The translations under genes and the position numbers were made by a program. Positions 1 through 11,982 of a DNA stretch of 64,000 nucleotides are shown piece after piece (position 1 is the stretch's first letter; each line of letters starts with the position of its first letter). The DNA lies in the NCBI GenBank assembly GCA_013365325.1, contig JABVXV010000165.1, forward strand, positions 62,001 through 126,000. The letters are read 5' to 3'. The DNA comes from Dipetalonema caudispina (taxonomy: Eukaryota > Nematoda > Chromadorea > Rhabditida > Onchocercidae). Below the pieces are notes generated by a model. That model was not told the DNA's origin. It worked only from the letters and a program-made list of their open reading frames with translations, and did no database searches.

Positions 1-1800
1 TTTGCCACCGCATATATCAGACGGGTAAGCTTCATTGTTAATTAAGCTACAGGAAAGAATGCATCGTGTAATACGGCATTTTACATGCTGTTAAAGGGTA
101 TATATTTTGTAACAGTTCACCTGGAGGAACAAAGCAATGGATTCATGTATAGCGATGGGAGACTTTGAATTCGAAGATTTTATCGTTTGAATTTGTGCCC
201 CAATCCTGAATTTTGTATAGATGGCATCGAGTGTACTGCTGTCTCTGTAGAATTTATGTTACATTTAAAGTAATTAACAGTCTTCGGATGACCATTTATA
301 ACTTCACAGTCATTCCATACTTAATCTTTGTGAACATTATCCCGATCTCTTAATCCCAATAAAACAGGATGCTAAGGAATACTTGGAAATGGTGAGTACT
401 TCCACAAAAAATAATTGTTTGGGAGGGAGTGGAGGAGAGCACGGGTGAAAGTGGGGGGAGGGGGGAAGAAACCGAATTGTGAACTTTGAAAGAAATGTTG
501 GAGATTTAGCGGTATGATTTTGGCAAGTCAAAATGCTTCTATTTAAAGGTTAGCCAGAAGTTGAATCTTCTTGAAGAAAATTTCAGCGTGAGGTACCTTT
601 CATCATCTTAGAATCATAACGTATGTTAGCAGAAGATATCCTGAAAGTGCCCAAAATACAAGCAGAGTATGAGCAAATTTCGGGTAAGAAGGTGGCTTAT
701 TATGCAATATAATTAGCAGTGGGTATTAGTAGATACCCTATCTGTACGATTTGCGGGCGCACATAACCTAACTGGATTCCTTAGATAACTTTCTTTTGAA
801 TCGAAATTTTGATGCTACGATGCCCCGGGGTATATTCGAGAGTGACAGGAACATGCAGTTATTTACTCATCCGGTTGACTATATGTATGTATACTGTGAG
901 CATGCACACCCGTTCAGCAAATGTTGCGATGGTGCTGTTGCCACAGTCAACGAACCTCTGCCATTCCCAATAGCTGTGCCGACTTCTCCCTTCTTGACTT
1001 CAAACTGGTTTCACCTTTTTGACCTCGTAGAAATGCACAGCTTGGAATGTTATTTGTCAACATCGCTTCTCGTTCCAACTTATCACACAACAGTCATCCA
1101 TTGCATACCCTAGGTAAGCTTGATCATCTGAAGTAGCAAGTTGGAACCCTCGGAAACTTCGATGGCGTCAAAAGCGAAACATCATTCATCGTATTGACAA
1201 CTGATATCGAAGCTCTTGAGTTGCGCAGGAACTGTTTAACATTCAGTATAGCGTTTTTACTTATATCTTTCTACGGGAGAACTAAAATCCAGATTTAGTT
1301 AACCGGTCTTTAAAGTTTAAGGGGTTCATGGTTTTTTTATGCACTGTTATCTTTTATAGTGATGTCGTCCTTGATCGGCATTGGAATTTGATGGCATTAG
1401 GGACATTAGGTAGATGAATGTAAAGGGAGAGAGGAAGGATAGTGTTGCGAGAGGATGCGAGGTCAAAAGGTCAAGGTGAGCAGTTGATGTACTCATCCTA
1501 CTGTTACGGTTCTATATCCTCGCGTCATTGAACAGCTCACTTCCGATAGTACTACAAATAAATGATATGCGTGCTATAGTGTGTAGTGTTAGCTGCAAGT
1601 TAGTTGAGTAAGCCTCAAACAATTGTGGCAGTGATGGAGAAAGAGTGATAAAGGAAAGGGGTCATCGGTAGCTAACCATCTCTTATTGGCTTAGTGTGGT
1701 AACTGGGCTGTCCACTTTCTCTGGATATCAATTCTGAAAGCTAGTTGTAACCACTTGCCTTATTTCCATGTCCCATTCGAAAGCAGCCTTCTACATGCAT

Positions 1801-1872
1801 ATATTTATCATCTATACATATAATATATATATTTATATATACAGGTGTATTATATATATATATATGTGTGTA

Positions 1873-1903
<31 letters not shown>

Positions 1904-1904
1904 G
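1801..1904. repeat. (TA)n / (TATG)n microsatellite
   Basis: About 100 bases of alternating TA followed by TG/TATG units. An open frame across it translates to a run of Ile-Tyr and Val-Tyr pairs, which is an artefact of the repeat. Confidence 0.9.
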
Positions 1905-2154
1905 TCAGATCATTGTCTCGTTGACTTTGCTTGTGTCAAGCTGTAAGAGCGTTAGAGCGGCACGCGTTGAAAGTTGCTCATAAGGTAAACTAACTCCCTT
2001 GTTGCCTCTTCTATAGCGTTGGTCATTGTCCAACCCATACTATCTCTCCATCTATCTTCCATTCCACATCACATCAATACGTGTCCGTGTCACTTCTCTC
2101 TTACCCTCCCCCTCAATTAACGCCCTCTTTTCGCTCATAGCTCAACGAGCACTA

Positions 2155-2180
2155 TCCATCCATCCATCCATCCATCCATC
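2155..2180. repeat. (ATCC)n microsatellite
   Basis: Six or so perfect tetranucleotide units, read as a Ser-Ile-His-Pro repeat in one frame. A further (TA)n tract follows at about 2253-2293. Confidence 0.9.
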
Positions 2181-2426
2181 CTATTCAATGTTCCCTTTCC
2201 TATTACACAACGTTGGCAAAGCTGAACGTACTGCATTGCATCTATCCTCATGATATACATATACATATATATATATATATATGTATATATATACCAATCC
2301 ATACGTCGACCCTTGCAGGCAACATTCCAAATGTCGCCCCAAAACGTGTAAAGCATTGCCGCAAATGATCCACCCACCCTCCTACTACTCACCCACTCAC
2401 CCGCCTCCTCACTTACTCACCCTATC

Positions 2427-2472
2427 ACCATCATCATCGTCATCATCATCATTATCATTATCATTATCATTC
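2427..2472. repeat. (ATC)n / (ATT-ATC) microsatellite
   Basis: Trinucleotide ATC units grade into TATCAT units over about 45 bases. Non-coding low-complexity sequence. Confidence 0.85.
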
Positions 2473-4455
2473 TAAACAGTCTTTAGCTTACCAACATTTC
2501 ATCTTCCATTTTTTACCTGATAGGTAGTGATCACCTTCCTTTTTAAGCCTGATGTTCATCCCTCTTACCGTGAAGTTCATCTTCTATATTACAATATACA
2601 CGTGCATGCATGTCTGTGCTATGAATATGTATATGTTTACATAGCATCTTACCACCTCATATTCCTGAAATCGACTGTTATCCTTATATTTTCAACTTTA
2701 TAATAGCTTAATATTATGGTTGGCTGAAGGATAACTGCTTTATTGCTATGTCATAAGCAAGTTCGTGGTAAATGATGCGAACCAAGATGTCGTACTTGAA
2801 TACCATCTATAAGTTAAAAATAAGCATTTAATGGGTCAACAGGTAAGAGATGATATGCTACCCATAACATTGAATCTGTTATGCATATTCCAGTTCCTTC
2901 TCCCTACATTTGCTGTTGAATTTGATTGGGTTCGTACGTTGTGTGTATGTGAATCCTTCAGAAGGATGGGTATCATCTAATAGAAGTTAGAGGTTGAGGA
3001 CTTCACAACACTGCATTGATCATGTCATTTTTCTTCTAGTTTCCCAGACCATGTTTATCATATTCCAGACAGGTATCAAGGATTGGAGCTCATTTGTCAC
3101 AATGGTTGAGGTTTTATCAAACATTCCTCATAATTCGTTGATTTCTGTTAATAATGCCACTTCTTTAATTATAAATTCTAACTTATTTCGATAACCATCC
3201 GTGTAATCACATCAGCGGTTATTTTCTCCAGATTAGACTTCTTCGTTCTCCTGAATGCATCCTGTCTGTCACGACCTATGTTACATTGATCCGAACCATT
3301 CAGGTTTCAAATACCAATACTCCTTAACCACAGAAAACGATGCTTTTCTTGTTCTCTCGCCTCTGTCTGGAACAAAGTTTAAGTCGAAGCGGAAGAATGA
3401 AAAAAAAGGAATATCGAAACTCTCCTTGCTGTTCAGGTTTTTTAGCGATAAGTTAACTATAATGAGGGACTGAGACATTCCAGCGCTTCATCATAGAGTT
3501 ACTATACATACGGCACTACTTGTTACATAGATTCGAGATTCTTCATCAAAGTAATTCTGGTATCCAGATTTCAAGTAGTATGATACTCTTTGTAATAAAG
3601 AATAGGGAATAGCGACAGTAAGGTCTAACCGATATTTCCTTTCATCTAGTATGGTGCCATGGATTGATACTTGTGATTCTGGAATTGTAGGGATTCTAGA
3701 GATAAGTGAATAATCAAGGGGTGACTGTTGGTCGTCCATGATGGCAAAGGTAGTGGTGCCTCTGTCACCACAACTTTCGCCATTGCCGTCTTCTCGTCAT
3801 CGTTTCCTATTCACTGTCCTAATCCAGTAGGGGTCTGCTGGCAACGATCGGCTGCCCACAAAAGATTACGAGCTTGCGCGACAGCGCCGAACTGTAACGA
3901 CTGCTGCTATATACTTTTGCAGCATTTCTGCAGTCAGGTAGCAATAAATGTGGTCTCGCGCCTGTTTTCCAGTTTCCCACAAATGTCTTCAATGGTAGCA
4001 CCACAATCATGCAAGATCTGTAGTGCTGTTTGGAAAGAGATGTGCTCTGTGCCCCTTTCTCTCTCTCTCCCTCTCTCTCTTCTCCTTCCCCTTCTCCCCA
4101 TAACCCCGTTTCCCTTATGGCGTGTGCGCATAACCTACATATTACCTGTAGACATCAACGTACGCACCAGTAAAGCGCTGTTGCTCATCTCGAAACCTTC
4201 TTGATTTCCAATTTTCAGTTATTATCTATCCTATTATTGTAATGGCTGGTTATGGGGAGTTGTTATCTCAGCATACATATATATTCATGGCTAAATATCG
4301 TGACTGTATCTAGAGTTTATGTACAGTACCAAGCAATTTTTGCTTAGAAGCGACCGATAAGCAGGATGTGATGGATAGATAAATGGAAGAGTGCACCACG
4401 GAAATAGATGGGATGAAAGAGCTTCTTGCTTCTTAACAATACCGCCGCCAATACC

Positions 4456-4503
4456 TGTAGTAGTAGTAGTAGTTGTTGTTGTTGTAGTTGTAGTTGTAGT
4501 TGA
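4456..4503. repeat. (GTA)n / (GTT)n trinucleotide tract
   Basis: About 48 bases of GTA and GTT triplets. On the minus strand they encode a run of threonines inside a spurious frame. A CT-rich tract lies at 4057-4082, an (AT)n tract at 4559-4578 and a (TGTA)n tract at 4712-4772. Confidence 0.85.
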
Positions 4504-5045
4504 TGTTCTGATTAGGTTCCCGTTGCAGTGAATGAAGCTAAGAACCACATACTCCAATCATATATATATATATATATAAATACGCCGTATTGCCGTCGCT
4601 ATCCTTTCTCGGCATCATCGTTCAAAAAAACTGTTTCAATTGGTACAGCACTGCTACTATTAGGCTCACTCTTTCTTGTTTCTCCCTTCATGTATATATG
4701 CCGACATATCCGTTATGTCTGTGTGCATGTATATGTATGTCTGTGCATGTATGTCCGTGTATGTGTATGTAAGTGTTTCATTGACCGGTTTTTTGCACAG
4801 GCTGTTCGTATTCACGGTGTAACAATTTTACAAATAGTCATTGTTTTTCGAAGTGTTCTTTTTGAGGTGTTTTGGTCGTTACATTCTTTTGATTTTAAGT
4901 AGCCCGGTGATATATCATTGTGACGACCACGTTCGTATTACAATTTCACTTAACATTGTCAAGCAGTTTTTAACCCCTCTTCTTAGAAGTTGCATTTCCA
5001 AGTGTAAGTAACCTAAAGTGAGAATGCATTTTTCTCTGTTTTCGT

Positions 5046-5066
5046 TGACGTCATCACATGACGTGA
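5046..5066. promoter_or_regulatory. CRE-like palindrome TGACGTCA followed by a second ATGACGTG core
   Basis: A perfect 8-base CREB/ATF-type palindrome (TGACGTCA) is followed at once by a second GACGT core flanked by ATCAC and GTGAT. Two such half-site clusters within 21 bases are notable in AT-rich DNA. The site is 3.3 kb upstream of the ldb-1 start. Function is inferred from motif resemblance only. Confidence 0.3.
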
Positions 5067-6506
5067 TCCCTCTGTTATTTCTTGCTGCTACAAATCAACG
5101 CCAACACGTAGATAACAGTGAACCGCATCTGGCAGCTAGGTCTAAGAGCATTTGGCATTTATAACTTTGGCATTGGAAATATTTGGCAATTCAGAGTGCC
5201 ACATTTCCTCATCCACACCACCACAGTTGTTAAATGGTAAGAAAACTACAACTGCTTACTAAATACCAACTTAGAAATCGTTCCATTTAATCCATCCAGT
5301 AGTTTACTATCGGTAATCTTGTTTGTAGACAATATGTTTTTCATATAAAATTAAATTCTTCGGCATAAAGCCAACCACGGAGTTATCGGAATGATATATA
5401 CTTTGAGATGAAATTAGTTGGTAATAAATTTTAAAATCCTCATTCGGTTATATATCTCTTTGGTAACCTTTTTTTGGCGATAAAGCGTTAGATTCTGGAT
5501 GTGCCATGCAACCCAGTTAGTGTCTCTTTATATTTGGACGATTTTTTTTACATTCATCCGAAGACAAATCCGAAAGACAGCAAAAAATGTGCCATTAAAT
5601 GCACGAATAGCATAATGACGTATTTATGAGAACTTTTCGCATCAGAAACTACGCCACTGATTTAAGTTCGGGGTTTAATAATAATAGAATTGTGGTTGAG
5701 AAGTCTCGTTTCTCGAACTCAGCTTTGAGCATTACTGCTACTGTCGGTTGTGGTTTGATAAGGATGTGGAAAGCTTCCTGAAGGAAGGTGAAATTTTTAA
5801 AAACCAGTCAGCGTGTTTAAGTTCTCTTCCTGGGGGGACTAGTTCTCTAAAAAAGTTTTACAGTAGGCGCAAATGTTGTTGCTTCAACATATTCATGCTT
5901 CTGGTGCTAAATTCTTAACTTTCGAATTAGTTTTTGTTGCCACTGAATCCCTGTGTAAATATTCATATGCTTCATTACCTAAACTTGATTTTCATATCTA
6001 TGCTAGAATAAGAAAACCAAAGTAATGCCTGCGAACAGTAAAGATCTATGTCTCAACACATTGTAGGGTGTAGGGTTCTTCAAAAGCAAAATATGTAGAT
6101 GGTTCCGGAATTACTAAAGAATGGGATTCTCGAGTGTTGTAAGAATTATCAGATGATGAAGTAGGTGTAAGGTATTTCAGTTTTACTGGCAGATGAATTG
6201 TCCGATTATTCCAAGAATCATAGCTGTCTCCTTAATGCCCGTATCACACATCCCTTCCATTTATTGTCATTAGAAAAACTGACCCTACTTTATCAAATTT
6301 CTTTCATCGGAAAGGAGCACCCCTCTCAGTCTCATATTGTCCAGCCCTTGTCGTGTCTTGGGATGGCTGACGAGACTTCCTTCCACCATTGCATTCGTAG
6401 CTGCTTCGGCATTTGTTGGCGGAGATTTGGTGTTGGTGTAAAGGATATGTATGTCAATTCATTGATATCATCCATCTATATGTATACTTGTAACATGTTT
6501 CGGAAG

Positions 6507-6527
6507 TGATGATGATGATGATGATGC
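6507..6527. repeat. (GAT)n microsatellite
   Basis: Six GAT units. A (GATA)n tract of four units lies nearby at 6637-6653. Both are simple sequence outside any supported exon. Confidence 0.85.
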
Positions 6528-7991
6528 GTTGAGGTGAATAGTAGTAGTAAGCAAAGTTATGATATGGTTTGTTGAATTTGATGTGGAAGTTGATGTAGCG
6601 AGGTTTGGTTTGTGATGAGGTGTTGTAGCTGGCTGGGATAGATAGATAGATAGCTGTGTTGTCTCCTCATCTCCTTCCTTTTCACCCATTTCTCCTCCCT
6701 CTCCGCATGCCTACTATTCACAGCCGCACACATTTATTGATTATGCGATTATGCTGATTAGCTGCAAGCTTCGGGTCGAATCCTTATCCCTTTTTTATTC
6801 GAAAACGGGTCGCATACACCAGTGCCCCTTCTGTCTTGCCATGCTTATCATATTTGCTCGTCCAAACATTTCCCTTTCATATGTTTCACATTCTTGGCGC
6901 TCAAATTTCGACTTTAATTTCAGACGAGTCATTGATTTGAAAACTGGTTCGGATTGAGGTACTTGACCCAAAAGGGCATCTTAATTCTGTTGATCCATAC
7001 ATGGATCCTTGTTTTAGAATTTGGGATGTATTTGATTTCGTTATATTCTACTTATCTTTCGTGAGTAAACGGAAATAGTTTGGGATGTTGGACACCGAAA
7101 TCAGTATTTCCCTCCTGTCCGTTTCCTTGTTACATCCATTAAGCTTAGGTTACACATGAAAAACGAAAACGACTGATCATGTTTTAGATCGAATAAGGAT
7201 TGGATGAGAGAAATCGATTGAGTTAGATTTGATGAATTGTAGAGCATTGAGCATGTTATTTCTAGATAAGCATTATGAAAGGCACGTGACTGTAATGATT
7301 CTGTTTGCATGCTTGAAATTTCCCACACAGCATTGAAAACGAAGCAGATTAGCATCAAATGTGGTTCATCACTTCTGCTGCACATACTTTCGCACCTTAG
7401 TTTGTGGTTGCTGTTGTTCAAACTTTGTGATCTGTGAACTTCACTACCAACTTGACCCTGTACTACTCACCTGTTTGTTTGTTTATCCAGTGTTGTAGTT
7501 CACCTTGTTTTTTTGTCTGACTAGTAAATAAACTTCAAGGTGGGAAAAGCTTACAATCTAGAAGCTTCTTATGGTTTGTCAGGAGGTTTCTTTTGCGTGA
7601 TATCCACGACATTCTAAGATAGGCTATGAAGAACTGTACAGTGTCGCACCGTATCTTATAAAAGATATAATCATAAGGTGGAACCTGTAAGGTCGATGGA
7701 GACTGCACATATTATTCTATACTAACTTTTTATACTCGTTTCTTTGAAATATCGCGGTAACAAGACTTTTGATTCGATTTTATTGCGACTACTTGTCAAG
7801 CAGCTATGCTCTAGAATTTTTATATGGTAAGGATTTTAAAGTGCAGTTCATCATTAATTCCATTTTAGAGGATTCAAACTCTATTTTTGACCATTTTGAT
7901 GCTTACTCATTTGGCTATTTCAAAAGGTTCACTGATATTCGTTCCCCAATAACGATAGTACTTTCCTTGTCATGTTAATCCTATTTTTGTG

Positions 7992-7992
7992 T

Positions 7993-8024
<32 letters not shown>

Positions 8025-8028
8025 TTTT
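7992..8028. repeat. T-tract upstream of ldb-1
   Basis: Almost uninterrupted thymines over about 37 bases, 340 bases before the ldb-1 start codon. AG dinucleotides follow it, including a good TTTTCAG at about 8126-8130 that could serve as a 5' UTR cis- or trans-splice acceptor. Confidence 0.7.
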
Positions 8029-8363
8029 GGTATCGTGTTGTGTTCTCGGTTCAATAGTTCAGGTATTTTAAATGCAGCGTAGAAATGAATCTTTTGCGAC
8101 TAAATCGGGAGACAATGATTCATTTTCAGAAAGAAAAAGAAGGTGCATAATTACTGAGGCTCCATTATTGGGATCGAATCCAGTGCTGGAGTTTGGTTTT
8201 TGAAGGTTGATGTGGCATTTTTGGTGCTCCTTCTTGAATTTTGGTACCCCAGTTTGCTTATCAGTTGTTTCGAACAGTGTGTACGGAAATGAGTATACGG
8301 TGAGGACAGTATACTGCAGGTCAAAACTTCAGCAGCAAAGCATTTAGCTTGAAAAACGGGCCG

Positions 8364-11300
8364 ATGCCACGACGAAAAGCCAATGAAAATGGTACGGCAA
8401 GTGCAGCTGTCGGTACAACAAGACCACGTGCTAGACGTTCGAAGAAAGACGTCGGTGGTTTGGAACCAAAACTGGAAATGGTTCAAGGGATGTACGATAG
8501 TGGGCAAGCACCGTCAGCAATGCAAACCGTACCAATGATGCATAATCATAATGGGATGATCCCAATACACGATGATGGTGGACCAATGTCGAGTCATCAT
8601 GTTTACACGCCGCCAACTGGCTCTATGGGCGCGCCACCGCCGCCTCCACCACCGCCGGAATATTATCAGGCTGTTCCACCGGGTTATCAACCGTCACCAC
8701 TCGGCCCACCGCCTGGTCCGGCACAACAAGCACCACCACCACCACATCAGTTTATTGAACCTGAACCACCGCAAAGTCCTTTTGTTGGGCAGCCGTCTCA
8801 TCTACAACAGCATAATCATATGATCATGAGGTTCTCATTCATCCTTTTTTGGAAATGTTCTGCTCAAGGTTCCCTTGCCAAGGCACAAGGGAGGGACTTC
8901 GTGAAATGAAATCCATAAGAAATCGTCATCGGCAGCTCTTGCTGCCAAAATGTGTTCTTCAGAGTAACGTGAATAACTTTTAATCTCTGATGGGATTGTA
9001 ATGTTACTTTTTTCAGGTATAGACATGTGGCACCCATGGGTATGCCGAACCATCAACAAGGTCCCCCTCCCTCGCAGTTGGAATTCAGGTTGCATGAGAT
9101 GAATCGGAGATTATTCATCTTCAGTAATAGCGGAGTAAGTGCTTTTCTTTATTAGCTTGTGATTTCCACTTATTGGTTGCTACACTTATATCGAGTATGT
9201 ATTGTGGAGTATCACATCGTGCTAGAGTTGTTCTATTTTATTCCTTCTTTAGGATATGGAAATCTTCGGCTTCGAGAAACTAAACGCATTTTAACATTTT
9301 GTTTCCGGTAGCAGAATTTTTCCTTCTGAGGTACATGCAGAGTAATGTTCGGTTTTCAGATTCAGGAAAAGGACCATGCGCAATGGTGGGATGCATTTGC
9401 ACACGAATTCTTTGATGACGATGCCAAAATGAGCTTTTTGTTATTTGACGACCAAGCACCTGGTCATCATCATCGATACAGTACGTTGTTTTTTTGGCTG
9501 ATTTTCAATAAAACTGTTGCGACGTACAATAACAAAGGCTTTAATTTGGTTTTATGAACTCAATTGGATTTTACTTATTAATGATTGGATTGGTTTATGG
9601 TTATATTCCTTTCAATTTCAGCCATTGGGCGATTGTTGATACCGAGGTATTTTCGGTCAATATTTGAAAGTGGAGTGAAAGAAATGTTTTATGTAATCCG
9701 AACACCTTCTCGCGAACAGGCGGGTGGGCCGTGGACAATTGTGCTTGATTGCGATAACGTACTTCTTGTATCGAAACATGAAAAACCTGTCTTGTCCGAA
9801 GTTAGTTTTTTTTTTTTCTCAAGTACTTTTCTGCAGCAAACTTCTAACATTACTTTTTAAAGTGAAGAGAGAAAAGTGATCCGAATACCATGCGAGCAGG
9901 CGGATTGGCTGTGGGCAATTGTGCTTAATTACGATAATTGTATCAGAGCGTGGGAAATTTATTTAGTAAATTGCGTGGTGTTGTTAGCCACTTCGCTTAC
10001 CACCAGCAGTGTGTACTAATTCAAGGAATTCTACAATATTGTTCATACTTAATGTTGTAAGTTTCTCAAACTTTAGGTTCATACCGATTGTAAATTGATG
10101 TGCGAATTCGCGTTTGATGATACATACGGCTACAGGATCCGACAATGGAATATCGAGTTAAGGCATTGTCAAGAATTTGTTCTGAGAGATGTCAACATGG
10201 TATGTCATATTTTATCGGTTGTCCTCTCACCTCTTACCTTTGACTAATTCTTGCCATTATGTCTGTTGCGGTTTTGTCGGGAAAAAATCATTATAATACG
10301 GTGCTCAGAATAATATGATAAATCGCGTGGAACGAAGGTTTATTTCTTATGAGTAGTTAGCAACATAACATTTTGCTTGTCTTCTGTTGACTGTGTAATC
10401 GTGTGATTATTCGGAGTGACGGCAATAATTTTACTTTTACGTGGGAAGTTGTATGGGACTATCAAAAATAGTTCTTTATTTGTTATTGAGTTCTTTTATA
10501 CAATGTTTTCTGTGAGAACAAAATTTATACAATCTGATTGCAGTTGCAAGATAGTGAAACGCAAGAGAAACTGAAGATGAATATAACACGGACAGGCATG
10601 ACCCAAATAACGCTAAATTATTTGAAGTTATGTGTCATCCTGGAACCAATGCAGGTGCTTATGAGTCAAAGTAAATCGCACAACGTAAGCTTTTTTACTA
10701 AAATTTCTTACTTTCTTCATTAAAGTTGTTCGTTTTATTAATATTCCAAGTTGATGGGTTGTGCTTTCATTCATTCTGTTATAAATTATTTTGGTTCTGG
10801 ATTACTGAAGTGTAATTTCCGTTGATTGCAGATTCCACCGAGAGAATCTTTAAAGCAAACTTTGTTTCAAGCTCATGCGAAAATGCAGCAATATCAGCAG
10901 CATCAACAACAGCAACAAATGGCAATGAATGCAATTGGTAAGTTGCTCACTTAAGATGTTTTCCTCATGATTAGGCTCATTTAATGCATAATATTTGATC
11001 TTCACTACTTTGTCCTGCTGTTTGATTCCTTGTTTCAATTGTCAATGCAGGTGGCATGAATCCATCTCATGTGTTACCACCGACACCGGTGGAGGAACCG
11101 ACTTCCAAGAAACCTCGGAAACGAACAAGGAAGACTGCGACTGGTGCGAGTGCAGCATCGAATGCTAAAAAGAAAAATAACTCGCCTCCATCAACAAATG
11201 CTGCTAATTTCTCAATGAATTCGCATGTTTGTTTTTCTTCCTACATTCATTAAGACAGGGAATGCCGATCGATATCATTTTATAGGCTTAAATTTGTGCA

Positions 11301-11982
11301 ACTTTCTGTCTTGCGGTAGAGTTTTTCTGCACTATTGTCTTCATTAAAGATGGGTTGAATTCCTATCATTACTTCGGTTATTTTTGGGATTTCTACTAAT
11401 TTTTTTGAAACATATGTTTACAATCTAGTTGTTGCAGTTTCCACTCCAGTATCAGGATGTTATGGTAGTGGGCGAACCTTCAATGATGGGTGGTGAATAC
11501 GGCGAAGAAGACGAGAGAACTATTTCTAGAGTGGAAAATACACAATTCGATCCCAGTGCTATGCAGAATTCATTACCTAGTATGAACCATCAGATGCCCA
11601 CCACAATGTCAGCAATTGGGGGACCACCACCTCCTCAAAGTTTGTGTTGTTTTTTTTTTTTTTTTTTTTTTGACTTGTTATTTATATCTTTGATAGATTA
11701 GGGTAAGTCCGATGGCTTTTCGTCTCTCTTAACCATATTAAATGTATTAATTAAATATATTCGGAGCCTGTGATATATCCTTAAAACTGTGTGTGCTTCC
11801 TAAAGTTATAATATGAATGCTTCATTTCAGCCTACATGCCAGATTTTGAATTAACGTCAATAGGTGGATGGGGCGTGAATACAGGAAGCCAAGCTCCTTC
11901 ATCTGCTGCTCCACCAGCAGCATGTGGTACACCTCTTGGGGTGAACACTCCAATTACTGCTTGTGATCCTCAACAAACGTGA
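8364..11982 (+). CDS. ldb-1: LIM-domain-binding transcription cofactor (LDB1/CLIM/NLI family), 10 exons, 594 aa
   Basis: Nuclear adaptor that dimerises through an N-terminal domain and binds LIM-homeodomain and LMO proteins through a short C-terminal LIM-interaction domain. Exons: 8364-8830, 9017-9134, 9360-9480, 9622-9800, 10077-10199, 10544-10684, 10832-10937, 11051-11226, 11438-11639, 11831-11982. All have GT-AG borders and agreeing phases. Exon 1 is a proline-rich nematode extension with a run of eight prolines. Exons 2-7 carry the dimerisation domain: WWDAFAHEFFDDDA, LLIPRYFRSIFESG and LNYLKLCVILEPMQ match vertebrate LDB1. Exon 8 has a basic nuclear-localisation stretch (KKPRKRTRK). Exon 9 has the LIM-interaction domain (DVMVVGEPSMMGGEYG, then SRVENTQFD). 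The ATG at 8364 was preferred because it opens the basic N-terminus (MPRRKANENG); a non-coding upstream exon is possible. The protein is longer than vertebrate LDB1 (about 375-411 aa) because of the N-terminal extension and Q-rich inserts. Confidence 0.95.
9861..9957 (+). pseudogene. Decayed partial duplicate of ldb-1 exon 4 inside the following intron
   Basis: This stretch, 60 bases beyond the exon 4 donor, resembles exon 4 positions 9673-9786. The clearest shared blocks are GATCCGAA against AATCCGAA, then GCGAGCAGGCGG and CAATTGTGCTT. One frame still reads VIRIPCEQADWLWAIVL, recognisably the exon's VIRTPSREQAGGPWTIVL. It contains small deletions, lacks the conserved DCDN context (now YDN) and has no good donor after it, so it is probably a dead tandem exon copy, not a mutually exclusive exon. 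Confidence 0.75.

Larger units (their letters stand above)
1..8363. other. Upstream region of ldb-1, no supported gene
   Basis: No segment here gives both a convincing protein and matching splice signals. The longest open frames (796-1113 and 3728-4204, plus strand) have no recognisable family. The second runs through a CT-rich simple tract. The region is rich in microsatellites (listed separately), has a CRE-like palindrome near 5046 and ends in a long T-tract. It is probably intergenic sequence with the promoter and 5' non-coding exons of ldb-1, but no transcription start could be placed. Confidence 0.55.

Noticed and set aside
796..1113. 105-codon plus-strand open frame
   Set aside because: No recognisable similarity, no splice context and no codon pattern unlike surrounding non-coding DNA.
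3728..4204. 158-codon plus-strand open frame
   Set aside because: Runs through a CT-rich low-complexity tract that gives a Leu-Ser repeat; the opposite strand is open as well, typical of compositional artefacts.
8151..8823. Open frames overlapping ldb-1 exon 1 in other frames and strand
   Set aside because: Shadows of the proline/histidine-rich coding exon; the ldb-1 frame has splice and homology support.
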